DNA from: Allium sativum
Lineage: Eukaryota; Streptophyta; Magnoliopsida; Asparagales; Amaryllidaceae
DNA: 64,000 nt
Direction of reading: 5' to 3'
NCBI GenBank assembly: GCA_030737875.1
Contig: CM060910.1
Span: 71,122,501-71,186,500 of the forward strand
The notes below the pieces were generated by a model. That model did no database searches, was not told where the DNA came from, and saw only the letters and a program-made list of their open reading frames with translations. Below are positions 11,986-24,805 of this stretch, in pieces. How positions within the stretch are numbered: position 1 is the first letter of the stretch; every line of letters begins with the position of its first letter. Position numbers and translations under genes: made by a program.

Positions 11986-12724
11986 ATCTCCCCCACTTAA
12001 AATCTTTTCGTCCTTGAAAAGGAACAGAGCTGAAATTCATTTAATTAACAAACTCAACTTTCAATTCTAATCGCTTTCCAATTCAGTTCAATAAATAATT
12101 CGATTTAGCTAAATTTATCATTCTATTATATATTGGTTTTGTTAATTATCCTTCCAATATTTTAATTAGTTAAACTAATTATCAAACATCACAACCAGCA
12201 ATCAATTAGGTGATTTACTTTCCAAACATATATAATTTCTATATATAATCAAAAATCATGTTTTTAGTGCAAATCACAACAATAGACCCTATCTAGTTTT
12301 GGTTGTCACACCAGTCAATGGAAATATATAGATATACTCCTTCCGAAACTCGAACATAAACAATGATGATGATCGATCAATCACCAGTATTAACCCTGGG
12401 CGACTAGAGTGTGATTCTATATCTATCCAGTATAATAAAACTTTGAATATCCGTTAATTACGCGTATATTCGAAATCTTTATATACTCGATTGTCCAAAT
12501 CGATAAAATATAATATCCAAATACGAATAATAAGGTTTAAATTTTCAAAAAAAAATTTGTTTTTTTAAAATGGTACTCTTCGGACTCATTCTAGGATACT
12601 ACCGATCCTATATCTAACGAGTCATTCTTATTCGATATTATAAATCCAATCTCTGATGAATTCTTTTGTTCGGTTCTAATGTGTCTTGTTCTCGAGCTCT
12701 GTAAACCAAAGCTCTAATACCAAA
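11986..12724 (-). mobile_element. Very short interior (739 bp) of the giant-LTR element
   Basis: This interval holds only a polypurine tract (AAGTGGGGGAGAT on the minus strand, 11986-12000) with a residual pol-like end, about 740 bp of AT-rich filler, and a primer-binding site (TGGTATTAGAGC on the minus strand, 12711-12722). No coding sequence is present. Both ends resemble those of 24806-26067, so the two elements are related. Confidence 0.8.
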
Positions 12725-15700
12725 TGTGACGACCTAAACTTCGCAGTAAAGGAAAGCCAGGATTGTTTTGAGAACAACACACATCAGAACACAAACAGAA
12801 GAACATTTTATTGCTATTACAACAATTACATCAGAGTACAGGAATATTCTAGAGTATGAATGAATAATATATATTGGAAATACAATATTAGAGTTTAAAT
12901 TACATTTAAATAGCAGCGGAAAAATAATACAAAGCACAACTGAAAGAAATACACGGATACAGAGCCTTCCGAATATCGCTTCAGCTGTAGACCAGGATCC
13001 TGTGAATATAATATATGCAAAACCAAAACTACTAGCTACCCGTGTGGAAAATATGGGCACCCAGAGTTTAGGTTAAAACAATAAACTCCAGGTCAATCAT
13101 GGGACTGGTGTGAGAACTGAAAAACAGTTATTTTAAATTGTTTTTAAAGTTAGATAATTCAAGGGACCACACTGTTAAGACGGAATGGGTTTACCCCAAA
13201 GAATACCAGTGCATAGATAAACAACGCAATGCTTTTTGAAAAAATGAAGCTATTATAAGACTCAGGTCCCATCACACAATGCAACGCAAACCGGAGGATA
13301 GAGTTTTCCCTTATAATAGCCAAATATGCTTGATACGCGAAATTTCATCTTTTATTATTACTATAAGTGTATAGTGTATAAAACAACTTCGAATATAAAT
13401 GTATCAATCATAGACGGCATGGGTACCATATATCATGCAGCCATACTAGTTCTACAATCAAAACCGAAATGTCTCGTATTGGAAATTGGGTTTCCATCAT
13501 GAGTCAAGGCTAGGGAGGAGCTCCTTACCGATTCGAGACACTCTAGCAAATGCCTCAGGATCACACCTATGGGAAACCCTTGGATATTTGCAGGGCCGAT
13601 CCACACCTACGTTAGTGAATTAGTTATGCCTGAACACACGCTTCCCGGTCCTTTTGAACCTCCAATATGACCACTTCCGTCCTATAAATCCGAGGTACCT
13701 CATAATCCATCATCCACATAAGTAAAAATGTCAGGGCTGGTAAGTCACTGACATCACTTCTAGCTAGAAAGAAACGTGTGCACTCCCTACGTTCCCTTCT
13801 CCCGTTTTAGACTCCAATCGAGGTTTGAAGCTCGCGAAGTAACGCTATACACAAAGCTATGCTAAATAAAGCAGTGCTTTGATCATCGACCACAAGGCTC
13901 TGCTTTTCAACAAAAGACACGATCATTTGCATCTTAGCATGCCACATTGTCAGCCCATACCATACCATTTATTTATGCCAATATATAACCTCTAAGCTCG
14001 TACGTCTCAGAGAAGGGTGTTAAGCAAGAGAATAAATTCTCCGACACCAAACAGATACACATTTAGCAGAGATCAACGAATACAATATAACGGAATACAA
14101 TGTCAGACACGCAATCCATTTACCAGTCCGTTCTAGGTCTGAACGCAACCATATCCAGTAGATCTCCAAATACGTCTGAATGATCACCAATTTTTCCCTA
14201 ATCTTGGGTGTACGGTCCAATCTAGATATCAATAATCATCCATTCGATATAGAAATTTCCCGGTCTTCAATAACCGTCTTCATCGTCGATCATCAATTGT
14301 CGTATGAATTATTCAGAATGGGTTAAACCCGGTCTTTCTGAATAATTTGCGCAATTTAAAATCATGTGCTTTAAAACACAACCAACACCTCATTCCAATC
14401 AAGAATATTCTTTGATTTTAATTTAAACCAAATTAAGGTTTATTCAACTAGTCGGGATTAACACCTTACCGAAGTAATCATTTATTAATACCCCATTCCC
14501 AACCTATACAACCCATGGAGTAAAACTGATGGTACCCCAAATTTAACACCTAATGTGTTACGGTAAACTTAATTACCGTTTTATCGTTCAAATCTAATTA
14601 AAGATTTGACTGTCGCTTGGAGTAAAACTGGTGGTACTCCATTATCGTTCGTTTCTTGAACTAAGTAAATTTAATTACTTTTATCCTCATTCAATCCAAT
14701 TAAAGATTTATTAAAACTATATTTAGTTTTAATCTACAAGAATCATTATTTAATGATTATTTAACTTTCAAGAAATACTCTTGCCTTTAACTGGGTTAAA
14801 GAACAAATGTCGCTTAAAACATTGTTCACAATAAACCCAAAATCATATTCCAATTTAATATACTAAATTGAAAACTTATCTTTTGAATATTTCATCAAAT
14901 CTTAATTAAAAGATTTATGAATTACCAATCTAAATTTCACTATCAATCGGGTTTTAAGAACTAATGTCATTTAAAAACATTGTTCACAATCAACCCAAAA
15001 GTCAGTTTCACTTAATTTTCAATTATGTTTGATAATTTGAAATCTTATTTAAATCTTAATTAAAAGATTTATTATTTCTCAAATGGGTTTAAGAACAGTG
15101 TTATTTAAGACACTATTCATGACAAACCCAAATTCTAATCACATATTAAATACCGTGCTTTGACTAGAAATTTTATCGATTTATGTTCAATATCAAATTC
15201 TGAAAACTAACGAATACCAAATCGGGAATAACGATATTAATATCTTCTAAATTCCCACAATAATATCCGTATAATCACAGAATCCAATACTGTAATAATC
15301 TGAAGTTTATTTCCATTCAAATCCATTCCAATATATGTATTGGAAAATCTTGGTTTTATTAAAACCATTTAAATCCTTTTATTTATTTTAATTAATTTAT
15401 TAAAATAAATAAATCACTAATTCTAATAAAGATATATTTATAAACTTGGAATTTTCATCAAAAACCCCTTTAAAACATTTATTATGGTTTTACATAATTT
15501 TTCCCTATTTTTAATAATTTTATTTTTGCTCGTATAGTCGGTTTCCAATATCGGCCACCGAACTACACTTACAGCGACCTTTTCTGAAATTGATTTTGAC
15601 ATATCTCCAAATCTAACCGTTAGATTTCAACTCTCTTATATCCATTGGAAAGCTCTTTTCGATACGAACCCAACGGTTCCGGTTTTAGAAGAATCCGACG

Positions 15701-16077
15701 GTCGAAACTTCCGCTATGTCTAATCAAAGTGTCGAAATTCGCGAATGGTCGCTGCGTGAAACGTTCTATTCAAACCGTTATATATATTAATATATATTAT
15801 TGTCGATTTCCTTTCTAAACGTATTTTAAAACGTTTATAAACTCGTTTTGAAAATGATTCCAACTTATATTTAAATTTAAAAAAAATGAGTTGAATATTC
15901 TATATATTATCCTTTTTGAATAATATTATTTCCCAAAATATTAATTTTGAAATTTCTCTTTTTATATTCATAATTAAATTGATAACGTAAATCGATAAAT
16001 ACGTTCGAGTTAAAATGGCGTTACTGGACTAAAAAGCTCAATTCATTAACTTATCCATTTATATTTTATTATGGGTC

Positions 16078-16173
16078 GGACCTCTCACATTAAACCTACA
16101 ACCTGCGAATGCTGAATATGCCGGTTGGTTCCGGGCAGACTTATCTCACAAGTTGGGCTTAACCTCGTGTCAT
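16078..16173 (-). repeat. Single copy of the GC-rich stem-forming LTR segment
   Basis: The segment is equivalent to 7765-7868. It contains GCCGGTTGGTTCCGGGCAG at 16120-16138, which is identical over 19 bases to the reverse complement of 63903-63921 in a different LTR. The downstream join to the deletion follows directly. Confidence 0.65.
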
Positions 16174-17149
16174 GGCTTTTAATTGAATCCTTTTTATTAT
16201 AACTTTTAAACAATAAAGATATAATCTTTCTAATTCATACGTCAATTAGTTCCATTAACTGAATATTAAATTAAAATATTCCTTTAATTCAAAATTGGAA
16301 TGAGACCCAATCCATTACCATATACTTTTTATTATATGGATTTCAAACATCGCATTAATTCTATAATAATGATAAAACATTCAATAAAAGCCAAAGTGAA
16401 TTTTAAACTAATCACGAAGGCGATGTGTAGTCAGAATATTAACCAAAGACCCTTGTGGGGTTTCAACCAACACAAATCCAAATAATATATTATTAATTGT
16501 TCCTTTGGACGATGCGTGAAATTTTTTCGTCCAATCAACATAAATACGTTAGGCAACTTGTAAATGGCAGTGTAAACATGTTTTAAATATCATAAATGTC
16601 CTAACAACATGTTACATATTTCAAATTTCAAACAATTCACAACAGTCATCCAAATAAACTTTTATCCAACAAACAATAATTCCAACATAGATAATTAATT
16701 AATATTTAATAATAAAAATAATTAACTGTTCAAAAGCTTGAGTGAGATAAAAGTTCTCACCTTTGCCGGGCTTTAATTGACAATTCGAGCCCAATTTTGG
16801 CCCAAATTCAAACATACTATAAAATTGACAAAATTGATGTCCACGCGAAGCCCTTGTCGCCATGATCGCAGCAAATCCTATTTCGTGCGATTTCGAGTTC
16901 ATTACACAAAGTTATGAATTTCTGAAGTTTGTACAAATTAAATAATTATTTAAATCGTGGAAATTACCCAAATTTTCAACTTGCTCCAAATTGAACGTAG
17001 TTAGTGTCATTGCGAAGCTCTCGCCTCCACGATCGCAGCGGATCTGGAATCGTCAGATTCCGACCTCGTATGTATGAGATATCACGTTACGAACATCGAT
17101 TGCTAAATTAAATAAATAAATAATTAATTTAACCCATCACCTTCAAAAT

Positions 17150-17410
17150 CACGTTTTCACGTTGCTCACCCTCTGCCATCACCTGCCGCCGCCACCTGGA
17201 CCCACGTGGACGCCGCCGCTTCACTGGTCCATGGCGCCGCTGCGCCTGAAGCGCCCCCCTCCAATTCGCCACCAGCTCGTCGGAATCGGAGAAACCTCCA
17301 AATCCGCCTTGACCTCGATTGCTCCCTCCTAGCGCCGCCATCCGACCCTACACCACTGCCATTCTCCTCACCTTGCCACCCTCTACCATCGCCCAACAGT
17401 CACCTCTGAC
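17150..17410 (-). other. GC-rich LTR leader island
   Basis: This is the partner of 10285-10625. Overlapping frames of 67-76 codons on both strands arise from GC-rich composition. The two LTR copies do not keep the same frames, so they are not called as genes. Confidence 0.5.
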
Positions 17411-17559
17411 CAACGTCGACTCCAGTGGCCGGAATTTGATGATATAGGTTTTCAACTTTCTGATTTTGCAGTTCCCTAATCATCGCGATTTTCATGCCAA
17501 TCTGTTCACTTTCAGGTCGAACAACATGCAGCAAAGTTGTAGAGCACTCTCTCCTCTAC

Positions 17560-17564
17560 AATTT
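17560..17564. repeat. Target site duplication (AATTT), left copy
   Basis: The right copy is at 22584-22588; the empty site is visible in the paralogous LTR at about 10700. Confidence 0.9.
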
Positions 17565-18421
17565 TGTAACAACCCGGAAAATCTGAGCCAATTTAAAAAT
17601 TTTAATTTGGCTATTTTAGTGGATTTTAGATATTTAAAATAAATTATTTTAAATAATAACGATGAAAAGTATGTTTGAATCGACGTTTGAAAATAAAGAT
17701 AATTATTTTAAATTATAAACAAGGCCTGAAATGGTGCGGTAGTTTCGAAATTTGAATTCAAACTTTGACTGACTGTACCAGGTGCAAAATAAAATAGATT
17801 TTAGTGAAACCAAAAATATTTAAATCTGTTAGTGAAGATCTTTCTAACGAATCTGAAAAATCGAATTTCATAGCGGGAATCAAAAGTTATGGCCAAATGA
17901 ATTTTCAGAAAGGTCGCTATAGAATTTATATAGCCTGTGAAAATTGACATTTGTAAACGACCTCAGAATTCGATGAAACCCCTTTTATTGGATCTGGGAT
18001 GTCAAGTTATTGCTGGGTTTCAAATTTCATAGTTTTTAAAGTTAGTATGTGAGCGTGGCAAAGGAAAATGTGTTTGGTCGATTTTTGTTAAATTGGATCG
18101 ACCAGAAAAGAGCCATTTTTCAAACGGTCTCATAATTTGACGAAACTAGTTTTGTTGGGACAGTATCGTCAAAACATAGCTAGATTTATTTTTTGGGAAT
18201 TTTTAGAATCAGTATGTGGCCCTGCCAAATTGAAATGTATGTTCAAATCCAATATTGAATGTTTTATTTTTTAATTTGAAGAGAAACCAACTGAAACAGT
18301 CGAATGGGCCTGTGAAACATATCCTATTGTGTTCGGAATGGGGGTATTAGTTAGGTGCGATAGTCGTTGGGTTTGGATTAGAGTTAGTATGTGAAGAGGG
18401 GTATTTTTGAAAATTTTAAAA

Positions 18422-18430
18422 TATAAATAA
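18422..18430 (+). promoter_or_regulatory. Predicted LTR TATA box
   Basis: TATAAATAA stands 858 bp from the LTR start and is followed by a CCAAT motif and a CT-rich start-site-like run (TTTCTTCC, TTCTCTCC). The position agrees with predicted TATA boxes in the other LTRs. Confidence 0.55.
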
Positions 18431-19558
18431 AATAAAAAATCACTTGGGCCAATCACTTTCTTCCATCTCAGCTTCTCTCCCCGGTAACCCAACATCGAGC
18501 AGCGGCTACCACCTGCCACCTTCCCTCTTCGATTCCGGCCATACCATGCATCAAAACCCTACGCCCCAGTTGAACTTTTTGAAGATCCTACTCTCCTCTC
18601 CAAATCCATACCAATTACTGAATTTTTCATTGAGTATTTCGTTCGTTTGAAGCCTCCAAAGTCCAGTCGTTTCGATCTCGATTCTGCCTCCGCCACCGCA
18701 CCGAGTTGAGTGCCACCACCTTCAAACCGCGCGCCCTTCGGAGCTCTTTCAGGTGGCCGTGGCTGATCCTCCCATCGCGCGACGGATTTCGCGAAAATCC
18801 CGACCCTAGTTTCGAACCAAACAGAGAGGTAACGGTTTAAATTATATTAAACTATTCTATAGCACTTCTAAGCACTACGATTTATGATTTTACAATAAAA
18901 ATCATATCTTCTTCGTTTCTTGTTGAAATCCAGTGAAACAAGAGACAATGGACTCGTGTGGACGTCTTCTACATTTTAGAAGAGACCGGATATTTTTCTG
19001 AGCTTCCTGCTATTTTTGGTGGAGTGGAACCCAATGTGATATTTTTGAATTATAAACGATATGGAAATAACGATGTATAAATTATATAGTCGATGTATGA
19101 GTTATATAAGCGTTGTACACTTCATGTATAAGCGTTGTATAAGTTGTATGTTCGATGTATAAGTTATATATGCGTTGTAAAAATGATATATGTGTTGAAA
19201 TAAATTGAAATGATATTGAAATGAAATCGAAATATAGTTATATACGTATATCTATATATATATACTCCCCTCGTCCACAGACCATGGACGATATATATTG
19301 GTTGTGATATTGTTTGGATTATTGGTTGATGTGAAAATTTGGTGAATATCTTGAATGGTTGATTTGAAATGATTGATTGTGGTTGAAATTCCAATAGGAT
19401 TAGTATATGGGAAAATTCGTCTGTGTACGAACTAGATATTGAAAATCCCCATTGTCAAAAGCTGCTATGCCTTAAGTTAGAGCGAGGAGCCGTACTAGGG
19501 ACGGTGCCAGTTTTAACTACCTTGCCGTTATGCTGCCGAAATTTTCTGAAATATTTCT

Positions 19559-20075
19559 GTGTTTGATTCATATTCATTTGTTGAATAAAATTCATGTGTT
19601 GAAATAAAAATTCATGTGTTAAAATAGAAATTCATGTGTTGAATAAAATTCATGTGTTGAATGAAGTTCATGTGTTGAATAAATTCTTTGAAAAATCAAA
19701 ATAACATTTTTATCATATATATAGATTATGTAAAATATTAGTGTTTTAAATAAATTGTTTTAACACCAAAAATAACGTTTTTACCTTAGGTATAAACTAT
19801 ATAAAATAATCGTGTTTTGAAATAAATTGTTTTACAATAAAAATCACATTTTTATGATATATATGATATATATGAACTGTTAGAAATAAAATTCATGTGT
19901 TGAAATAAAATTCATGTATTGAAACAAAATTCATGTGTTGAAGTAAAATTCATGTGTTGAATAGATATTCATGTGTTGAAATAAAATTCATGTGTTGAAT
20001 AGAAATTCGTGTGTTGAAATAAAATTCATGTGTTGAAATAAAATTCATGTGTTGAATAGAAATTCAAGTGTTAAA
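19559..20075 (+). repeat. LTR tandem array, ~19-bp unit (GTTGAAATAAAATTCAT)
   Basis: Many imperfect units of TGTTGAAATAAAATTCATG occur, interrupted by longer units containing AAAAATCACATTTTT (19839-19853). It occupies the same place in the LTR as arrays at 35560-36430, 47140-48640, 52850-54340 and 60590-61060. No coding potential. Confidence 0.75.
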
Positions 20076-20254
20076 AATAGTGATGCATTGAAATAAATAT
20101 CTGTTGGGTAAAAATATCATTTTTATCAAATATATGAAGTTGATATGGTTTTGAAATCGAAGAATGAATTATATTTATATTTATATATATATACAAAATA
20201 AATCGAATAACGAAGCTGCAGTTCGTGTTTTGAAACCGTGATTTCAAACGATTA

Positions 20255-20640
20255 GTGCGGGTGATCCGACCATCGGATTTTCCCAAAACCGAAACCGTTG
20301 GGTTCGCTTCGGAAATATCTTTCCAACGACACCCACCTTGTGAAGATCCAACGGTTGGATTGTTTGGAATGTTTAATTCAAATCTAAAGAAAAACAAAAC
20401 CAGAATCGATAATATTTATATATATATATATAAATATAATTAAATTAAATCGAATAACGTCGCTGTAGTTCGTATTTTAAAATCGTAACTTCAAACGATT
20501 GTACTCGGAGATCCGACCGTCGGATTTTCCCAAAACTGAAACCGTTGGATTCTTTTTGAAAAGATCTTTCTAATGATATAAAATTTTTGAAGATCCAACG
20601 GTTAGATTTTCAGATATGTGTAAATCAAATCTGAAGAAAA
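20255..20640 (+). promoter_or_regulatory. Duplicated conserved LTR block with palindrome and MSA-like motifs
   Basis: Two ~170 bp copies start at about 20225 and 20465. The second holds the palindrome ATCCGACCGTCGGAT (20511-20525). Each copy ends in TCCAACGGTT: 20347-20357, one base off, and 20594-20604, a perfect match to YCYAACGGYYA, the consensus of plant mitosis-specific activator elements bound by three-repeat MYB factors. The same block recurs at 48750-48860, 52610-52770 and 59880-60310 and, more diverged, at about 7300-7400 and 15610-15710. A regulatory role is inference; the block lies downstream of the predicted TATA box. Confidence 0.5.
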
Positions 20641-22583
20641 ATAGCGCCACGGCCGCGTTATGGCCTGAAGCGTCGTTTGAATGAATTGGCTATTTTTAAG
20701 TGATTAAAAATAGCGTTAAATCGTTATAAAATATTATAAACGATATGGAATGGAAATAAACCGAATTTACCCAGTTTATTGGATATTTTGATGGCTGAAT
20801 GTGTTTGGTGTGAAAATTACAATTAAGAACAGAATTATTGAAGTCGAATAATTTAACCATTGAAATGAATTGATTTAAATTATAAATATACGTGAATTAT
20901 TTGAAAAGGCCGAGTTAAATCTCATTTTAAATAATTGATCGGCGTAAGAAGTCGATGACGAAGATGGTGGTTGAAGACCGGAGATCTTCACCTCGGTTGG
21001 TTGATTACTGATGTCTTGATTGGGAGGCATCCCGAAATATAGATAATGAGTGGTGATTGTCCAGACGTACTTGGAGATCGATGGATATGCGAGGTATATG
21101 GTGCCTCCGGTTTCGTTCAGACCTAGAACGAACTTGTAAATGGACTATGTGTCTGACATTGGATTTTGTTATGTGCTGATTGATCTCTATTAAATATGTA
21201 TCTGTTTGGCGGCGGAGAATTTATTCTCTTACTTAACGCCTTTCTCTGAGACGTACGAGCTCAAAGGTTATATATTGATAGAAATCAGTCGCACGGAGTG
21301 AATTTCCTGTGTGGCATGCCTAAGTGGCACATGATCAAGGCTTTTGTTGAAAAGCAAGGTCTTGTGGTTGATGATCAAAGCACGGCCTGTGTGGCATAGC
21401 TTTGTGTATAACGTTGATTCGCGAGCCTTACACCCCGGTATGGACCCAAAACGGGAGAGGACCTCAGGGAGGACATGCGTTTCCTTCTAGCTAGGGTGGT
21501 GTCAGTGACCTACCAGCCCTGACATTTATATTATTTTCACCTGTATGGTTGTTGCTGTTGCGAGGCGTCTCGGATATATCGGTGACTATGTGGAGCCACT
21601 GGAGTCATTGGACTCAATTACGCCCCCAAAGGGCGGGGAAACGCAGTGTTCATACATTTTAATCCACATCAGTGGACCGGCCCTGTCGCTCCAAGGGCTC
21701 ATCTGTGTCTAGGTCCTGAGGCTCGGGCTAGACAGTCTCGAATTCGGTAAGGACTAGCTTTTGCCATGGTTCATGACGCAAATTCAATTTCCAAATACGA
21801 CACCGTGCAGTTTTGATTGTATACCTATATATGGCGACATAGTGGTATGGGGCATTAATGCCGTCTATGATTGATACTTATGATTTGAAGTTGTTTTTGA
21901 AATATATAAACACTAGTAATAATACCAAATGCTTTTGTTTTATTCATATCAAGCATATTTTGGCCACTATAAGGTAAAAACTCTATCCTTCGGTTTGCAT
22001 TGCATTGTGTGATGGGAACTGAGTCTTATAATGGCTTCATTTTTATAATTCATTTTTATAAAAAGCATTGCGATGTTTAAAAGATTTACTTGTTTTAAAG
22101 CACTGGCAATCCAATGGAGTAAACCCGTTCCGCGAAAGTGGTGTGGTCCTGTGATTGGCCATATATTAAAGTAGGTTAAGTAGATTTCTCATACCAGATG
22201 GTTGATTCGTAGTTTGTTTCACTTGCAAACTCGGGTGCCTTTATTTCTACATGGCCAGCCTTGTGTTCAGGTTTTAGCAGGCTCTTTCTGGATAGTTGGA
22301 GCTGAAGATGGATTCTATCATTTATCTCTTTTTATGTTGTTCAGCTCCTATTGTACATATTATGTTTTGTTTTCCTCTGTAGACATTTATGTATAGCTGA
22401 ACGGTATTTTGTACTAAGTATGATCCTGTATATTGTGTAACTCTAATGATTATGTTTATTCAGTGTATTCTACTGTACATTATCTGGTGTATTTATTTAT
22501 TTCTGTTCTGCTGTTATCTATTTATGTGTTTTATTCCAAAGATTACCCTTGCCACCGTCGTACGGGGTTTTTGGGTCGTCACA

Positions 22584-22588
22584 AATTT
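22584..22588. repeat. Target site duplication (AATTT), right copy
   Basis: This matches 17560-17564 exactly, and the host LTR resumes directly after it. Confidence 0.9.
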
Positions 22589-22908
22589 CTTCAACTGGGT
22601 CGTCGTCTAATTCTCGACGGTTTGAGAGTTATACGCCAAAATCCAAAATCAGTTTTCTGTGTTCAAACTCAGATTCCGGCGAATCCGTGCGACGATAGGT
22701 CTTGAATTTTTCGTGGTAGGTAGTGTTTATTAATATGAACAAAACCCAAAAAGGGTTTGGTATTATTCTTTTTTGATTAAGAGAAATTATTGAAGTTTCA
22801 GGGTCTTTTGTGCAAAGAAATTTTAGTGGAGAAGTGAGCCGCCATGAGAGAGATGAAGAAGGAGGCTAGAATTAGGTTTAGAGAATGGTTAGGGTGGAAT
22901 TATGAGAT

Positions 22909-22916
22909 ATTATATA
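22909..22916 (-). promoter_or_regulatory. Predicted LTR TATA box
   Basis: TATATAAT on the minus strand lies about 976 bp from the LTR start at 23892. It is the counterpart of 11036-11043. Confidence 0.5.
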
Positions 22917-23474
22917 GAGGTTGTTAATTTTTAATTAAGTCCATGTGTAATATAACCCATTTAATTAATAACCCATATGTTCTATTGTTTTATTATTTTA
23001 AGTCCTTTTCAGCGCTTTAAAATCCGTACGAATACATATATTATTAAATTTTGCTGAAAACTGGAACATTACTACTTCTCGACAATACGAATCCAAAGAA
23101 ACTTGTTACGTTAAATTCTGAGTCCGTATGAATTATCAATGAATTTTTAAAGTCTAAAAATTGACTGTTTCAATGAAAAATTAATGACGCCCATATACTG
23201 ACTCCAAAAATTAAAGAAAAAATTATTTCTAGCTTTGTTTTGACGATACGGTCCTAACAAAACTAATTTTGTCGAATTTGGAGACCGTTTGAAAAATGAC
23301 TATTTTTAAGGCGTATATAAATTATATTAAAAATATATATTTAAATAAATAAATTCCGAATATCGTAATATATCAGTGTTTATACCTTTTCAATGCAGAA
23401 ACATCATTTTGAACTCAATGGAAGTGGTTTCGAGTCCCAATTCATTCGTATGTAAAAAGTAGCGTTCTGGGTCT

Positions 23475-23493
23475 TATATATATATACATATAC

Positions 23494-23530
<37 letters not shown>

Positions 23531-23532
23531 TA
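23475..23532. repeat. AT dinucleotide microsatellite
   Basis: An (AT)n run with TACATA interruptions lies inside the giant LTR. The equivalent site in the partner (11601-11625) is much shorter, so the run has expanded here. Other runs are at 2801-2825, 48645-48689 and 54461-54485. Confidence 0.85.
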
Positions 23533-23892
23533 AATTCCATAGCATTTTTTTGAGATTTTGAATTAGTCATAACTTACAAATTATAGACTGAAATCTTAAT
23601 TTCTAAAATTCATTAGAAAGATATCGTCAATACGATCCTAGTATTTCTTGTTTCGTCCCATTCCAACTTAAAATTAATTTTATATAATTTTCCAAAGTTT
23701 GAAATCGAAATTTGAAATCACCGCAACATTTCAGGCTTGAAATATAATTAATATAAATTATTCATTCTAACTTTGATTTAAAATAAATTTTTCGTCATTA
23801 TTATTTAAAATAAATTATTTTAAATATTCAAAAACCAATAAATTAACTAAAATAAAAATTTTAAATTTGCCCTAAAATGCTGGGTCGTTACA

Positions 23893-24805
23893 TTCGGGGA
23901 GAAAACATGTTATATAGTGGAGGGTTTATTATTTTTATTATTTTCTTAGTTAACGCTCTCTTTGTTCAACATTTATTAATGCGCTAGTCACACATGCAAT
24001 CCATTGGCGATGAAAATTGACACACAGCTACGTTTTGACGATATTGTCCTAATAAAAAATTCCATATTCATTTTCACAAAAAGCTCAATTTCGGGCTCAA
24101 ATGACTAATCGATTCACAATTTATTTTGCACGGCCACACACTAGCTCTAAAAATTACGAAATTTGAAATCTCGCATTGTTTTTCAAATACGGTTCCAACG
24201 AAACTAATTTCGTCGAATTTGGAGACTGTTTGAAAAATGGCCTTTCAACTAGCTTATTAAATTTATAACTGAAATTGAATATGCGTTTAAATTTACCACA
24301 CTTACAAATTAATTCCAAATTACTTGAAAATTTAAGCTTGACAATAATTTGACGTTTCGGATCCAACAAAAGTGGTTTCGTCAAAAATGGAGGTCGTTTG
24401 CAAAATTCCATTTTTAAGGGCTTTAATAATTTTAAAATATTAATAAATTCCATAGCAACTATTTGAAATTTTAATTTGGTCATAACTTGTAATTTATAAA
24501 GTGAAATCTCAATTTCCTAAATTCGATAGAAAGATAGAGTTAATTAGATCCTAATGTTTCAGGTTTCATCCAATTCTGATTTATAATGAACACTATACAT
24601 TCATTTAAAGTTTAAAACAAAATTTCTAAACTACCGCGCCATTACGGGCTCATTTCATATATATTATAAATTTATACACTCAAACTTCATTTTAAATGAC
24701 TTTTTAATCGTTTATTCTAAAAATAATTCATTCAAAATATTTAATTTCTATTAAAATCAATTAAAAATAAATTTTAAATTGGTTCCAAAACTCTAGGTTG
24801 TTACA
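23893..24805 (-). mobile_element. 3' LTR fragment of a second minus-strand element
   Basis: On the minus strand it starts TGTAACAACCTAGAG at 24805, next to a polypurine tract, and shows the first ~0.9 kb of LTR. This includes the conserved GACGAAA-TTTTGTT-GGA-CGTAT-GTCAAAA-type segment found near the start of several LTRs. It is cut at 23892/23893 by the end of the giant-LTR element, which probably inserted into it. The 109-codon minus frame at 24154-24483 is low complexity and not considered a gene. Confidence 0.7.

Larger units (their letters stand above)
17565..22583 (+). mobile_element. Complete 5,019 bp solo LTR with perfect target duplication
   Basis: The LTR runs from TGTAACAACCCGG to GGTCGTCACA and is flanked by AATTT on both sides (17560-17564, 22584-22588). 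The uninterrupted site survives at about 10700-10710 (CTCTACAATTTCTTCAACTGG), which proves a single insertion event. No interior or second LTR is present, so unequal recombination has removed them. Order inside: TATA box (18422), CT- and GC-rich leader (18430-18800), tandem array (19559-20075), duplicated conserved block (20255-20640), conserved 3' part (about 21970-22270). A truncated relative lies inverted at 58019-61316. No coding sequence is recognised. Confidence 0.92.
12725..23892 (-). mobile_element. 5' LTR of the giant-LTR element, split by a nested solo LTR
   Basis: On the minus strand this LTR begins TGTAACGACCC at 23892 and ends GGTCGTCACA at 12725, two bases from the primer-binding site. 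Without the solo LTR (17565-22583) and one copy of its target duplication it is about 6.1 kb. It has also lost about 1.45 kb relative to its partner (7869 to about 9315), with the join at 16177-16180. The full-length LTR was therefore about 6.5 kb. 12725-14208 carries the 3' LTR part that the left copy lacks, including the conserved block at about 13055-13130 (GGACTGGTGTGAGAAC). Confidence 0.8.
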
